Below, piece after piece: positions 7,252 through 14,452 of a DNA stretch of 36,565 bases. Every line of letters begins with the position of its first letter. The stretch's first letter is position 1. The stretch covers positions 1-36,565 of the forward strand of contig JABFSA010000139.1 in NCBI GenBank assembly GCA_013140775.1. Direction: 5' to 3'. The position numbers were made by a program, and so were the translations under genes. The notes under the pieces were generated by a model. That model was given only the letters and a program-made list of their open reading frames with translations. It did no database searches and was not told the origin of the DNA. Source of the DNA: Acidobacteriota bacterium (lineage in GTDB: Bacteria > Acidobacteriota > Vicinamibacteria > Vicinamibacterales > UBA2999).

Positions 7252-8229
7252 GTGCCTCCTTCCCTGCCAGATCTCACCCGGCTCAAGCCTCTTGGGGGCA
7301 AGCGTTCCAACAAGCGCGAACAGATCGTCAACGTCTTCCTGCGGCAGGAAGGGCACCTGAGCGCCGACGATCTGGTCGATCTGATCCGGCGCGACGACCA
7401 TCGGATCAGTCGTGCGACGGTGTATCGCACGCTGCAATGGATGGTGGACGCGGGGATTGCCCGCAAGGTTGACTTTGGCGAGGGCCGGTTCCGGTTCGAG
7501 CATTCGTATCGTCAACCCCGTCACTTCCACCTGATCTGCAAGACGTGTCATCGCTCGTTCGAGTTCCTCAGTTCGGACATCGAATCAGTCGTTGAAGAGG
7601 TTTCGGCCGCGCGAGGTTTCACGGCCTCCCAGAGCGTCGTGCAGATCTACGGCACCTGCGAAGAGTGCCGGACCGGGCGTAACTCAACCGCCGACCTTGG
7701 CCATACCGATCTGCTGTTCGCGCGCGACGCGCTCCGGATCGCGATTGCCACCGAACGAAGCGGCCGCGAGTTCTACACACGGGCCGCACGGCTGACCCGC
7801 GACGTGAGAGGGCGCAAGGTCTTCGAAGATCTGGCCAATGAAGAAGTTGATCACCTCTCAAAGCTCGAGTCTCGCTACGCTGAGCTTCTGCAACGCGACC
7901 CGAAGCTCGAGTCGAGGCCAACCTTCCTGTTCTTCAAGGGCGCCGCGAACGGTCTCTTCGCAGAAGGCACCGAGCGTCTTCTGAAAGGCGTCAACGATCA
8001 GCAGGCGCTGCTGATTGGCATTCGCTGCGAACGGGGCTCGCACCAGTTCTTCAAGAAGTACGGCGAACGCTTCGAGGATTCCGAAGGCAAACAGATATTC
8101 CTCGAGTTTGCCGACGAAGAACGCGAGCATCTCGACCTGCTGGTGCGGGAGTACAAGGCGCTCGTGAGACGGCAGGGCCGCGCCAGAAGACCGAAGCGGG
8201 CGCCGGTCTCAGCCCGTGCAACCCGGTGA
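7252..8229 (+). CDS. Fur-family repressor fused to a ferritin-like diiron domain
   Basis: 325 residues, about twice the size of a Fur protein. Residues 15-140 are a complete Fur/PerR-type regulator: winged helix with RISRATVYRTLQWMVDAGI (51-69), a His-rich metal site around HFH (91-93) and structural zinc pairs C96/C99 and C136/C139. Residues 155-305 form a rubrerythrin/ferritin-like four-helix bundle with diiron ligands in the expected order: E168, E198xxH201, E260 and E290xxH293. The reading frame is continuous, so the fusion is encoded and not split. The inference is a transcription factor whose DNA binding is tuned by iron or peroxide sensed at a diiron centre, or a ferroxidase with a built-in regulator. 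It starts at GTG 7252 with no good Shine-Dalgarno. Its stop overlaps the next gene (GTGA). Confidence 0.93.
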   Translation: MPPSLPDLTRLKPLGGKRSNKREQIVNVFLRQEGHLSADDLVDLIRRDDHRISRATVYRTLQWMVDAGIARKVDFGEGRFRFEHSYRQPRHFHLICKTCHRSFEFLSSDIESVVEEVSAARGFTASQSVVQIYGTCEECRTGRNSTADLGHTDLLFARDALRIAIATERSGREFYTRAARLTRDVRGRKVFEDLANEEVDHLSKLESRYAELLQRDPKLESRPTFLFFKGAANGLFAEGTERLLKGVNDQQALLIGIRCERGSHQFFKKYGERFEDSEGKQIFLEFADEEREHLDLLVREYKALVRRQGRARRPKRAPVSARATR

Positions 8230-9077
8230 GCGTTCGCTCGGCGGGGTTCATCGACCTTCACCTTCATACCACCGCCTCTGACGGCCAGTGCTCGCCGCGC
8301 GAACTGGTCGAGCGTGCGGCCCGCGCGGGTGTCTCGGTGATGGCCGTCACGGACCATGACACGACCGCGGCTGTTTCAGAGGTGCGCGAGGCCGCGCGGG
8401 GATACGGGATTCACACCATCCCCGGGATCGAGATCACGGCAGTAGACAACGAGCGCGATATTCACGTGCTCGGATATCTGATCGACCCTGACGAACCAGG
8501 CCTGGCGGCGTTTCTTGCGACGCAACGGGCGGCGCGTCTCGAGCGCGTGAAAGCGATCAGCACACGGCTCGCATCGCTCGGTGTCCCCATCGATGTCGAT
8601 CCTCTGCTGCAGCGGGCGGCGAGCCAGCGGGGACGATCGCTCGGGCGGCCCGAGGTCGCACGCGCCATGGTCGCCGCGGGACATGTCAGCAGCGTGCAGG
8701 AGGCGTTCGATCGTTTTCTCGCACATGGTCTGCCTGGATTCGTGCCGCGTGAGGGCGCCTCATCGGAGACAGTCGTTGCCGTGATCCATGGTGCCCGCGG
8801 CATCGCCTCGCTCGCGCATCCGGGCAAGTTCAGTCTCGAAAAACGGCTGGCCTCGTTGGCTGAAGTGGGGCTCGACGCGGTCGAGGTCTTTCACCCGGAC
8901 CACGATCCGAACCTGGTCGAACGCTACCGCACGCTCGCACACGGGCTTGGTCTCCTGATGACAGGCGGGTCCGACTTTCATGGCGATCCGGCCCACGGCC
9001 GCGAGCCCGGGAGTGTCTGCCTGCCGCCGGCCGAGTTCGAACGGCTGTGCGAGGTCAGGCCCGATGCCGCCAGCTGA
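8226..9077 (+). CDS. PHP-domain metal-dependent phosphoesterase (TrpH/RNase AM type)
   Basis: 283-residue phosphoesterase of the PHP family. The metal-binding motifs are in order: DLHLHTTASDG near residue 10, VTDHDT, PGIEIT, HVLGYL, SLAHPGK and the final GGSDFHG. This arrangement is that of YciV/TrpH enzymes, which act as 5'-3' exoribonucleases or 3',5'-nucleoside bisphosphate phosphatases. Exact substrate cannot be decided. GTG 8226 overlaps the stop of the Fur fusion by 4 nt (GTGA), implying translational coupling, and the end overlaps the next gene by 14 nt. All ligands appear intact. Confidence 0.92.
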   Translation: MSVRSAGFIDLHLHTTASDGQCSPRELVERAARAGVSVMAVTDHDTTAAVSEVREAARGYGIHTIPGIEITAVDNERDIHVLGYLIDPDEPGLAAFLATQRAARLERVKAISTRLASLGVPIDVDPLLQRAASQRGRSLGRPEVARAMVAAGHVSSVQEAFDRFLAHGLPGFVPREGASSETVVAVIHGARGIASLAHPGKFSLEKRLASLAEVGLDAVEVFHPDHDPNLVERYRTLAHGLGLLMTGGSDFHGDPAHGREPGSVCLPPAEFERLCEVRPDAAS

Positions 9078-9783
9078 TCTCGTTCTCACTCTGCACGACG
9101 TCCACAAGGACTATCACGGCCTCCGGCCACTTCGTCTGCAACACCTCGAACTGCATCAGGGAGAGTCTGTCGCCCTCATAGGATTCGATCGCGTGGGCGC
9201 CGAAGTTCTCTCGAACCTGATCATGGGCGGCACGTTGCCTGATACGGGTGACATCCACGCCTTTGGTACGCTGACGCGGTCGATCACGAACGTCGATGAC
9301 TGGCTGGAAGCGATGCACAGGTTCGGGATTCTCAGCGAACGGATCGTTCTGCTCGAGTCGCTCAGCGTTGAACAGAACCTCGCGCTCCCGTTTTCTCTCG
9401 AGATAGAGCCGGTTCCGGACGACATACGACCTCGGGTACGGGCACTTGCGGAGGAAGTTGGCCTCGCCACGGGACTGCTCAGCCAGCCCGCTGGGCGACT
9501 CGATGCCGAGGCTCTCCAGCGAACGCGGCTCGCGAAAGCGCTCGCGCTCGACCCGCGCATCCTGCTCGCCGAGCACCCGAACGCCTCGCTCTCTGCCGAT
9601 GCGGCGAAGCGGTTTGCGCGAGATCTTTCCTCGGTCGCGAAGCAGCGTCGTCTGACCACGGTGGTGATGACCGCCGACGTCAGCTTCGCTCGTGAGGCAG
9701 TGGACCGTGTACTGACTGTACGCGCGGCGACAGGTCAGCTCATGCCGACCGCAGGCTGGCGCGACTGGTTCACTCGTCGATGA
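9064..9783 (+). CDS. Degenerate ABC-type ATPase homologue, probably non-catalytic
   Basis: 239 residues with the overall layout of an ABC nucleotide-binding subunit: an N-terminal strand LTLHDVHKDYHGLRPL, a helical region with SVEQNLALPFSLE (as in MlaF/LolD types), a position equivalent to the signature, and a C-terminal D/H-loop region. The catalytic motifs are lost. The Walker A position reads IGFDRVGAEVL with no GK(S/T), the signature is replaced by GRLDAEALQRTRL, and Walker B reads ILLAEHP, without the aspartate. It is therefore probably a pseudo-ATPase with a structural or regulatory role, not a random remnant, because the frame is clean and the gene is coupled to PHP by a 14-nt overlap. 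ATG 9064 is preferred to an in-frame ATG at 8980, which would overlap PHP by almost 100 nt. No permease gene is adjacent. Confidence 0.8.
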   Translation: MPPADLVLTLHDVHKDYHGLRPLRLQHLELHQGESVALIGFDRVGAEVLSNLIMGGTLPDTGDIHAFGTLTRSITNVDDWLEAMHRFGILSERIVLLESLSVEQNLALPFSLEIEPVPDDIRPRVRALAEEVGLATGLLSQPAGRLDAEALQRTRLAKALALDPRILLAEHPNASLSADAAKRFARDLSSVAKQRRLTTVVMTADVSFAREAVDRVLTVRAATGQLMPTAGWRDWFTRR

Positions 9784-9818
9784 TGTGTGGGCGGGTGTTG
9801 GACAGGCAGGAAGAACGT

Positions 9819-9843
9819 CCCGGCCCCTGGGGGAGAGGCCGGG
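9819..9843. terminator. GC-rich hairpin between convergent genes
   Basis: CCCGGCC (9819-9825) and GGCCGGG (9837-9843) form a perfect 7-bp stem with an 11-nt loop. It lies between the ends of the ABC-like gene (+) and the cold-shock gene (-), so it could end transcripts from both sides. No T-run on either side. Confidence 0.4.
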
Positions 9844-9860
9844 TACATCAGGGACGGACG

Positions 9861-10067
9861 TCAGCCTTCGATCAGGCGAACGTCACCTGCGCGCGGGCCC
9901 TTCGTGGATTCCTCTGAAGAAAACTCCACGCGTTGCCCCTCGCGCAGCAGTTCAAACACTGCGCCCCTCACTGCACTGCGATGAAAGAAATGTTCGATTC
10001 CGCCCTCATCGCGAATGAACCCGAACCCTTTGTCGATGAGGAGGCGAGCGATAGTACCGGTCGGCAT
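9861..10067 (-). CDS. Cold-shock domain protein
   Basis: 68-residue CspA-type OB-fold protein that binds single-stranded RNA or DNA. RNP1-like KGFGFIRDEGG and RNP2-like IEHFFHRSAV are present, with the terminal GPRAGDVRLIEG strand. The start at 10067 is chosen because GGAGGAT lies 7 nt upstream; an earlier ATG at 10091 would add eight residues unlike the family. RNP1 has Ile-Arg in place of the usual Ile/Val-Thr/Ser, a minor change. Its mRNA leader contains a strong hairpin (10092-10112). It is divergent from the MocA-like gene, with about 230 nt between the starts. Confidence 0.92.
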   Translation of the reverse strand: MPTGTIARLLIDKGFGFIRDEGGIEHFFHRSAVRGAVFELLREGQRVEFSSEESTKGPRAGDVRLIEG

Positions 10068-10091
10068 GGCCGTATCCTCCGATGCGCGCAA

Positions 10092-10112
10092 GCCTGAGAC
10101 AAGATCTCAGGC
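10092..10112 (-). promoter_or_regulatory. Hairpin in the cold-shock mRNA leader
   Basis: Perfect 8-bp stem GCCTGAGA/TCTCAGGC with a 5-nt loop. On the mRNA it ends about 12 nt before the Shine-Dalgarno of the cold-shock gene. Cold-shock leaders are known to refold with temperature in other bacteria; a similar role here is inference. Confidence 0.4.
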
Positions 10113-10259
10113 GCTTCATGGACCGCTGGTGAGCGAACTATGAAGCCACGCAGAACGTAGCGGTCACACGCGTCGCCGGCGCCCCGAAAAGCTGGCAAAG
10201 TGTAGGTAGTACGGTCTGCGATGTCAAGAAACTGTGCAGATAGATGGCTCGGACGGCGA

Positions 10260-10289
10260 TTGGCCGCCGGGACACTCCATGGCTACGAT
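10260..10289 (+). promoter_or_regulatory. Putative promoter of the MocA-like gene; leaderless
   Basis: TTGGCC (10260-10265), an 18-nt spacer and TACGAT (10284-10289), then 6 nt to the ATG. The -10-to-ATG spacing is the same as at the fumarase gene and there is no Shine-Dalgarno. Confidence 0.35.
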
Positions 10290-10295
10290 TGGCCC

Positions 10296-10898
10296 ATGCT
10301 GGTTGCCATCATTCTGGCCGCGGGTGACTCGAGACGGATGGGCACACCCAAGGCCCTCCTGCCCGATCCCGATGGACGTCCGTTTGTCGCGCGTCTCGCG
10401 CGCACGTTCTCATCGGCCGGTGTCGATCGCATCGTGATCGTGACTGGCGCGTTGCACGACGCGATCGCCAGCGCGATCGCCGCCGAGGCCCCGGCTGTGG
10501 CGACGGAGTGTGCACGCAATCCGGATCCGTCGCGAGGGCAATTGTCCTCACTCTGGATCGGCCTCGACGCGGCAGGATCACACGTCGAAGGTGTCCTCAT
10601 GATCCCCGTTGATATTCCTCTCGTTCGCGAATCGACGATTCGCGAGGTCGTCGAATCGTGGCGTCGCACCCATGCGCCGATCGTGCGGCCGGCGGTTGGC
10701 GAGCGTCACGGTCATCCTGTGTTGTTCGATCGCTCGACGTTCGACGCATTGCGCCACGCACCGCTCAGCGAAGGCGCGCGTGTCGTCGTACACGCACACG
10801 CCAATCGCGTCGTCAACGTCCCTGTAGACGATGACGGGTGTCTCGTGGATGTTGATACGCCAGCCGAATACGAGGCGATGATCGGAAAGAAGACCTAG
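10296..10898 (+). CDS. MocA/MobA-like nucleotidyltransferase
   Basis: 200-residue Rossmann-like NTP transferase. The N-terminal loop AIILAAGDSRRMGTPKALL is the nucleotide-binding motif of molybdenum-cofactor cytidylyl- or guanylyltransferases. VPVDIPLV (DxP, metal site), a GHPVLFDR motif and DVDTPAEY at the end match the MocA (CTP:molybdopterin cytidylyltransferase) subgroup. No molybdenum-cofactor genes or molybdoenzymes lie in the window, so the cofactor cannot be confirmed and related sugar-nucleotide roles remain possible. ATG 10296 is preferred over an in-frame ATG at 10221 because the domain begins immediately there and a TACGAT box stands 6 nt upstream. The 3' end overlaps the convergent zinc-ribbon gene by 4 nt. 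Confidence 0.88.
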   Translation: MLVAIILAAGDSRRMGTPKALLPDPDGRPFVARLARTFSSAGVDRIVIVTGALHDAIASAIAAEAPAVATECARNPDPSRGQLSSLWIGLDAAGSHVEGVLMIPVDIPLVRESTIREVVESWRRTHAPIVRPAVGERHGHPVLFDRSTFDALRHAPLSEGARVVVHAHANRVVNVPVDDDGCLVDVDTPAEYEAMIGKKT

Positions 10899-11446
10899 GA
10901 ATCTTCGTCTTCGCTCTCGTCACCCGGATCGGGTGTGCGAAGTGGTGGAGGCGGTATCCATACGCGCCCCTGCGGCGCCCGTGCGATTCGTCGAAGCTCT
11001 CCCGGATCCAGCCAGTTCACGCGACAACGCTCGCAGGTATCGATCACAAGGTTGCCAGGCCCGCCGTAGATGTGGCTGAGCATCTGCCGGCTGCACATCG
11101 GACAGGTCAGCGTACGGTCGCCTGGGTGTTGACGACGGGGAAGTGTCACGCTCGATCGTTCCTCCCTGGCTCGGGCGGCTTCCACCACGAACATGAAGAT
11201 CTGGGTCGCGATGAGTGTTCCCTGGCACCGACCACAGAGGAGGAACGGATAGCCGTCGAGCTGGACGTGCGACAGCGGGGCGATACACAAGGGGCAGAGC
11301 TGCGAGCTTTCGAGTCCGACCTCCAGATCTCTGACGAGGACCGGCTGTTCCTCGAGCGTTCCACAGTGTCGGCACGCGAACGCACCGGTATTCGCGTCGC
11401 GCTGCCTTGGGGCGCCGCAGTTGGGGCAGTTGCTCTGGGGATCCAC
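10895..11446 (-). CDS. TFIIB-type zinc-ribbon protein
   Basis: 183 residues with six CxxC pairs (CPNC, CRHC, CPLC, CGRC, CPMC, CERC), making up to three zinc ribbons. The last, with IDTCERCRVNWLDPGEL, is a clear zf-TFIIB domain. A proline-rich, acidic tail closes the protein. It has no membrane segment. It is the last gene of the minus-strand run and lies 8 nt after the YdjG-like gene, so it is very likely cotranscribed. Function unknown. Zinc ribbons of this type occur next to SPFH proteins, and by context it may be an adaptor of that complex. Confidence 0.85.
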   Translation of the reverse strand: MDPQSNCPNCGAPRQRDANTGAFACRHCGTLEEQPVLVRDLEVGLESSQLCPLCIAPLSHVQLDGYPFLLCGRCQGTLIATQIFMFVVEAARAREERSSVTLPRRQHPGDRTLTCPMCSRQMLSHIYGGPGNLVIDTCERCRVNWLDPGELRRIARAPQGRVWIPPPPLRTPDPGDESEDEDS

Positions 11447-11454
11447 TGGCTACC

Positions 11455-12555
11455 TCAGCGCTCGGAGTTGAAGACGACGATCGTGGTCAGCACGATGACA
11501 GCAAGCAGCACGAGGAGGACGATCTTCCAGATGCTGTATGGATACCTGCCCGCGATGCGCCCGGTGTATCCGTTGACGATCACCTGAAATGCTTTTGCGC
11601 CGTAGTTGTAGGAAAGGAGCCACACAGGGACCAGCACGTGCTTGAACGTGCGACCCGAGAACTCCGGAGCGATACGCAAGTTGCGGTAGGTGTCTCCAGG
11701 AATCTCGCGTGCGCAAAGCTGCTCGAGCTTTCCGCGCATCTGCGTGACCGATTGTGTCGCGGCATCGATCAGGACCACCTTGTAGTGCTCGACGACATGG
11801 CCTGAAAGGAACCCGGTGTCATAGGCGACGACTTCCCCGGTGGGAAACGGCTCCACCTGACGCAACAAGTCGATCGGCAGGCCCTGTGTCCCCGGGACAG
11901 GCTCGTCGTCAAAGCTGTGCTCGACGACTCCGGCCGCAGGCTCCCAGCGTGTACGCCGCTCTCGTCGAGTGACCCGCCGGCCCTTTGAATCAGTGCCCGG
12001 GACATCGACATAGTAGTAATAGCCCGCGTCTGCTTGCCACGGACAGTGCGCCTTGGCGTCGAAGGTCCAGTAGGGAATATAGAGGCTGCGAAGCGTATCG
12101 ACGAGCGACGTGCGCGCGAGACGTCCTGGCGCCAGCCATTTGCCGCGCCACCATTGGCGGATGTCGTTCCTCACGCGCCCGCTATCAATGCGAAACGGAA
12201 GAATTCCCGACGGCCGGATGGGTGACTTGATCTCGTTGTAGTCCACCAGCGTCGGCGCGCCGCAGAACTCGCAGTTCTGTCCAACGCGTGCCGGATCGAA
12301 CACCATCACTGCGCGGCAGCTTTGACATTCCACGCTGCGGCGTTCCGTCTGCCACCCACGGACCTCTTCGGGCAGTTCGCGCAGTGCGGTGACGAGATCG
12401 AGTTCGACGACATGCCCCGTCTCGCGGTCGATCTCGTACGGAGACTCTGTGCCGCAGAACGGGCACATCAGCCGCTGCCTGGCTGGGTTCCATTCCGCCT
12501 GCGCGCCACACGCGGGACAGGCGTGCTTCTCGAGCGCGGGGATCTCTGCGGCCAT
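11455..12555 (-). CDS. YdjG-like zinc-ribbon membrane protein
   Basis: 366 residues: two N-terminal zinc ribbons (CPAC/CPFC near 14-35 and CQSC/CEFC near 78-98), a large central domain, and a single C-terminal membrane anchor (about 343-362) with a very short tail. The layout is that of Bacillus subtilis YdjG, encoded with the PspA homologue YdjF and the SPFH protein YdjI in an envelope-stress operon. Here the SPFH gene is directly upstream, which supports the match. Proteins of this family are sometimes mislabelled as primosomal helicase because of the ribbons; no helicase motif is present. The ribbons should face the cytoplasm and could recruit partners to the membrane. Confidence 0.85.
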   Translation of the reverse strand: MAAEIPALEKHACPACGAQAEWNPARQRLMCPFCGTESPYEIDRETGHVVELDLVTALRELPEEVRGWQTERRSVECQSCRAVMVFDPARVGQNCEFCGAPTLVDYNEIKSPIRPSGILPFRIDSGRVRNDIRQWWRGKWLAPGRLARTSLVDTLRSLYIPYWTFDAKAHCPWQADAGYYYYVDVPGTDSKGRRVTRRERRTRWEPAAGVVEHSFDDEPVPGTQGLPIDLLRQVEPFPTGEVVAYDTGFLSGHVVEHYKVVLIDAATQSVTQMRGKLEQLCAREIPGDTYRNLRIAPEFSGRTFKHVLVPVWLLSYNYGAKAFQVIVNGYTGRIAGRYPYSIWKIVLLVLLAVIVLTTIVVFNSER

Positions 12556-12595
12556 TGCGAGCGTATCGCCCTGAGGAACCTGAGCTCTTGCCGGA

Positions 12596-13654
12596 CTACG
12601 ACTTCATGTAGTCAGTGAGGGCGGTTCGCGAGACCCGCCAGGCCGACCCGATCTTCTTACCCTTCAGATCGCCAGACTCGAGCACGGTCATCACATCCGC
12701 TTCCGTCACGCCGAGTGCCTGCGCCACCTCGGCAGGACCCAGCAACTCGGGAAGCCCAGCGGCCGCCGGAGCCGGTGTGGCTGTCGGTGTGGCCTGCCCG
12801 CCCGCAAAGCCCTGCTTCATCATTTCCTGCGCGAGGCCGAAGCCGACGGCGAGTTCCGCGGCGGTCCCGGCTGCACCAGCGCCGCCGCCGGACTCGAGGC
12901 CTTTGCCCATCTGGTACTTGACGAAGTCATTGAGGTTGCCGACCGCCGCCATACTCGACCGCTTGTCGATCGCTTCCTCGACCTCGGGCGGAACCGATAC
13001 GTTCTCGACGATGAAGCTCGTGAGCGCGAGGCCGTATTTCGAGGTGACCGCCGGGTTGATGAGCGGCAGCAGCGCGTCGCCCAGTTCCGTGTAGCGCGAC
13101 GCCACATCAAGAACGGGAATCTTCGCCGACGCAACTGCATCGGTGAAGATGCTGACGATTCGCGAGCGCATCGTGTCGGTGAACTCGTCGAGATGGAAGT
13201 TGTGGTCGGATCCGGCAACCTCGCGAAGGAACATCTTGGGATCGACGACCTTGAAGTCGTACGTCCCGAACGCGCGCAGCCGCACCATGCCGAAATCCGC
13301 ATCGCGCAGCATCACCGGATTCGACGTACCCCACTTGTTGCCGGTGAAGAGCCTCGTCGTGACGAAGTACACGTCGGCCTTGAAGGGCGAATTGAAGCCG
13401 AACGGCCAGGACTTGATCTTCGTCAGGACCGGGATGTTGTCGGTGGTGAGTCGATGCTTTCCGGGACTGAACGTGTCGCCGAACTCACCCAGGTAGACGA
13501 ACTGCGCGACCTGTGACTCGCGGACGATGAGCTGCGCCCCGTTCTTGATCGCCTTGTCCTCGTCGGGGAAGCGCCAGCAGAGGGTGTCGCGCGTATCGTC
13601 AGTCCACTCGATGATCTCGAGCAGTTCACCCTTGATGAAGTCCATGATGCCCAT
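12596..13654 (-). CDS. YdjI-like SPFH-domain protein with C-terminal helix-turn-helix
   Basis: 352 residues. It begins MGIMDFIKGELLEIIEW, typical of the bacterial SPFH group once called virion core proteins. The SPFH fold covers about 20-240, followed by a Gly/Ala/Pro-rich linker (about 260-300). Unusually, the last 50 residues (GPAEVAQALGVTEADVMTVL to the end) resemble an excisionase/MerR-type winged helix-turn-helix instead of the usual zinc ribbon. SPFH proteins oligomerise into membrane-associated scaffolds. The HTH may bind protein or DNA. The start at 13654 has AAGGAG 10 nt upstream and fits the family; an in-frame GTG/ATG further upstream is not needed. It sits between two zinc-ribbon genes with about 40-nt gaps. 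Confidence 0.9.
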   Translation of the reverse strand: MGIMDFIKGELLEIIEWTDDTRDTLCWRFPDEDKAIKNGAQLIVRESQVAQFVYLGEFGDTFSPGKHRLTTDNIPVLTKIKSWPFGFNSPFKADVYFVTTRLFTGNKWGTSNPVMLRDADFGMVRLRAFGTYDFKVVDPKMFLREVAGSDHNFHLDEFTDTMRSRIVSIFTDAVASAKIPVLDVASRYTELGDALLPLINPAVTSKYGLALTSFIVENVSVPPEVEEAIDKRSSMAAVGNLNDFVKYQMGKGLESGGGAGAAGTAAELAVGFGLAQEMMKQGFAGGQATPTATPAPAAAGLPELLGPAEVAQALGVTEADVMTVLESGDLKGKKIGSAWRVSRTALTDYMKS

Positions 13655-13695
13655 CGGTCGAGTACTCCTTTGGTCTGAGGCGGACGACAGCCTCG

Positions 13696-14418
13696 TTACG
13701 CTTTTCGTTCCAGCCACCGCGCGACGATTTTGAGACCTGCGCCGACGAGGCCGTCAACCGACGCGTCGCGCACCCATCGGTCATTCTTCTCGAGATCGCT
13801 GAACGCGAGATCGACTTCGCGCCGGGCCCGTAGAAGTTCGAGCGGGAGCGCCGGATCCACGTGGTCTTTCCCTTGCTCGGCCTCACGAAGCTGCGTCACC
13901 ATCGCTTCGGCCTGCTTCATGTCGAGCATTGAGAGGGGCGAACCGCAATGCGCGCACGTGCCGCCCTTGCTCAAGTCCACCGGGCCGCCGCAGTTCGAGC
14001 AGTTCACCGTCTGGACGTTTCGGCGAAGCTCGGCGATTTGTGCCGCCGTGAGAGGACGAATGAAATCCTTCTCACGGAGGAAGTCAAAAAAGGTCGTGAG
14101 CCGTCCATGGCCGTTTGGGCACCGGAGATACTCGAACCGCGTCGTCCGCTGCATGTCGTGGGTACGCTGGAGCCGGGCACGACAGCGCGGGCATTTCGGG
14201 GTCTCATTTCCGACACCGCCCTTGCGAGCGGCGTTTTCTCCAATGATGCGAAAGAGGGTCAGCGTGGAGCCCGGGGTGAGGCTCAGGCTCTCGTGTGTGT
14301 CGAACCAGAAGACCTGGCAGGCGTGACAGAGATTGATCGCGACGGGGCGATTCCTACGTCCGTCGAGCGATTGCTCTGGCATCGGAGAACCGCAGCGTGG
14401 GCAATCCACTGACTTCAT
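13696..14418 (-). CDS. TFIIB-type zinc-ribbon protein with three ribbons
   Basis: 240 residues. An N-terminal zf-TFIIB ribbon (CPRCGSPM, then NLCHACQVFWFD) is followed by a central ribbon (CPRCRARL with CPNGHG), a third ribbon (CSNCGG/CAHCGS) and a helical C-terminal region. No membrane segment. ATG 14418 is chosen because the first ribbon starts there and the preceding frame is low-complexity and antisense-like. It is followed after 41 nt by the SPFH gene. Function unknown; by context probably a cytoplasmic partner of the SPFH/YdjG-like pair. Confidence 0.88.
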   Translation of the reverse strand: MKSVDCPRCGSPMPEQSLDGRRNRPVAINLCHACQVFWFDTHESLSLTPGSTLTLFRIIGENAARKGGVGNETPKCPRCRARLQRTHDMQRTTRFEYLRCPNGHGRLTTFFDFLREKDFIRPLTAAQIAELRRNVQTVNCSNCGGPVDLSKGGTCAHCGSPLSMLDMKQAEAMVTQLREAEQGKDHVDPALPLELLRARREVDLAFSDLEKNDRWVRDASVDGLVGAGLKIVARWLERKA

Positions 14419-14452
14419 TGTGCCAGAGACGCGTCTGGCCGGCTTCTGGAGA

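Noticed and set aside
8980..9063. Earlier ATG for the ABC-like gene
   Set aside because: It would overlap the PHP gene by nearly 100 nt and adds residues unlike the fold; ATG 9064 starts right at the first strand.
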